Of a stretch of DNA of 64,000 nt, positions 63,561 through 64,000 are shown piece after piece. Origin of the DNA: Nitrobacter vulgaris (lineage in GTDB: Bacteria; Pseudomonadota; Alphaproteobacteria; Rhizobiales; Xanthobacteraceae); assembly GCF_031453995.1 (NCBI RefSeq), contig NZ_JAVDPZ010000004.1:124001-188000 (forward strand). Reading direction: 5' to 3'. Made by a program: the position numbers and the translations under genes. The notes under the pieces were generated by a model. The model did no database searches. It worked only from the letters and a program-made list of their open reading frames with translations, and was not told where the DNA came from. Each line of letters opens with the position of its first letter. Within the stretch, counting starts at the first letter, position 1.

Positions 63561-64000
63561 CTACAACCGGAATTCCTCGCCCAGATAAAGGCGCCGCACG
63601 TCGGGGTCGTTGACGATCGCCTCAGGGCTGCCCTCGGTCAGGATCTCGCCCGCATAGACGATGTAGGCGCGGTCGGTCAGGCCGAGCGTTTCGCGGACGT
63701 TGTGGTCGGTGATGAGCACGCCGATGCCGCGATTGGTCAGATGGCGCACAAGATCTTGAATATCACCGACCGCGATTGGGTCGATGCCGGCGAATGGTTC
63801 ATCCAGCAGCATGTAATTCGGGCGCGTCGCCAGCGCGCGCGCGATCTCCACGCGCCGGCGCTCGCCGCCGGACAGCGCGATCGATGGCGATTTCCGCAGG
63901 CGCGTGATGTTGAATTCCTCGAGCAGCGCGTCGAGCTCGGCTTCGCGCTTCTTCTTGCTTGGCTCGACGACCTCGAGCACGGCACGGATGTTCTGCTCAA
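63561..64000 (-). CDS. lptB: LPS export ABC transporter ATPase LptB, C-terminal part (cut by window end)
   Basis: The frame is open to the window end, reading EQNIRAVLEVVEP at its visible start. It has the ABC signature LSGGERRRVEIARAL, Walker B YMLLDEPFAGIDP and the H-loop LITDHNVRETL, followed by the LptB tail (GEILTEGSPEAIVNDPDVRRLYLGEEFRL). It powers LPS extraction from the inner membrane with LptFG. About 145 C-terminal residues are visible. Confidence 0.97.
   Translation of the reverse strand, partial: EQNIRAVLEVVEPSKKKREAELDALLEEFNITRLRKSPSIALSGGERRRVEIARALATRPNYMLLDEPFAGIDPIAVGDIQDLVRHLTNRGIGVLITDHNVRETLGLTDRAYIVYAGEILTEGSPEAIVNDPDVRRLYLGEEFRL

Overview
This is a 64 kb stretch of core chromosome from an alphaproteobacterium of the Bradyrhizobiaceae/Nitrobacteraceae type (Nitrobacter, Rhodopseudomonas, Bradyrhizobium, Afipia). 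The assignment rests on gene order (leuS-lptE-holA-parB-parA-rsmG-mnmG-mnmE-rho-hemJ, then ppsR-maf-coaE-dnaQ-secB-timA-mltA-smr), on lineage-typical families (TIGR02300, DUF1150, PmtA, DUF2628 inside the his operon), on dispersed palindromes of the 'GCGTTTTCGAGCGAAG' and 'GAGCATGATC' kinds, and on high GC. The genus is not proven. I see no prophage, insertion sequence, CRISPR array or defence island.

Layout. 1-13.8 kb is the origin-proximal partition region: leuS (partial), lptE, holA, a small GIY-YIG nuclease gene enclosed by inverted repeats, parB, parA, rsmG, mnmG, mnmE, a DUF255 protein, rho and hemJ. Three perfect 16-bp parS palindromes flank mnmG. The 426-bp gap between hemJ and ppsR is at the conserved alphaproteobacterial oriC position. 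13.8-20.4 kb holds ppsR-maf-coaE, dnaQ, secB, timA-mltA-smr. 20.6-27.7 kb carries hslUV facing away from the histidine operon hisB-DUF2628-hisH-hisA-hisF-hisE and coaA. 27.8-38.6 kb has an orphan hybrid sensor kinase, comM, gshB-yraN-rsmI, an LppC-like lipoprotein, hemW-rdgB and rph. 38.8-46 kb is the heat-shock block hrcA-grpE, dnaK-dnaJ and pmtA. 46-51 kb holds an FMN reductase, dapB, gpmA, an Ada-like repair protein, a DUF2244 membrane protein and nth. 51-57 kb has rpsA, cmk, aroA, TIGR02300, tRNA-Ala(GGC), and hsp20-DUF1150. 57-64 kb has ilvD, ptsN, hpf, rpoN, two small exported proteins and the 3' part of lptB.

How it works together. ParA, ParB and parS would segregate the origin region next to the putative oriC. 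Heat-shock control appears layered: an RpoH-like promoter precedes dnaK, while hsp20 has both an RpoH-like promoter and a leader hairpin that masks its Shine-Dalgarno sequence exactly as in ROSE RNA thermometers. LptE and LptB serve LPS export; ptsN-hpf-rpoN is the usual nitrogen PTS/sigma-54/ribosome-hibernation group.

The most notable non-genic content is a set of dispersed palindromic repeats. Several end inside or next to stop codons, one may supply a ribosome-binding site, and one pair brackets the GIY-YIG nuclease gene like terminal inverted repeats.
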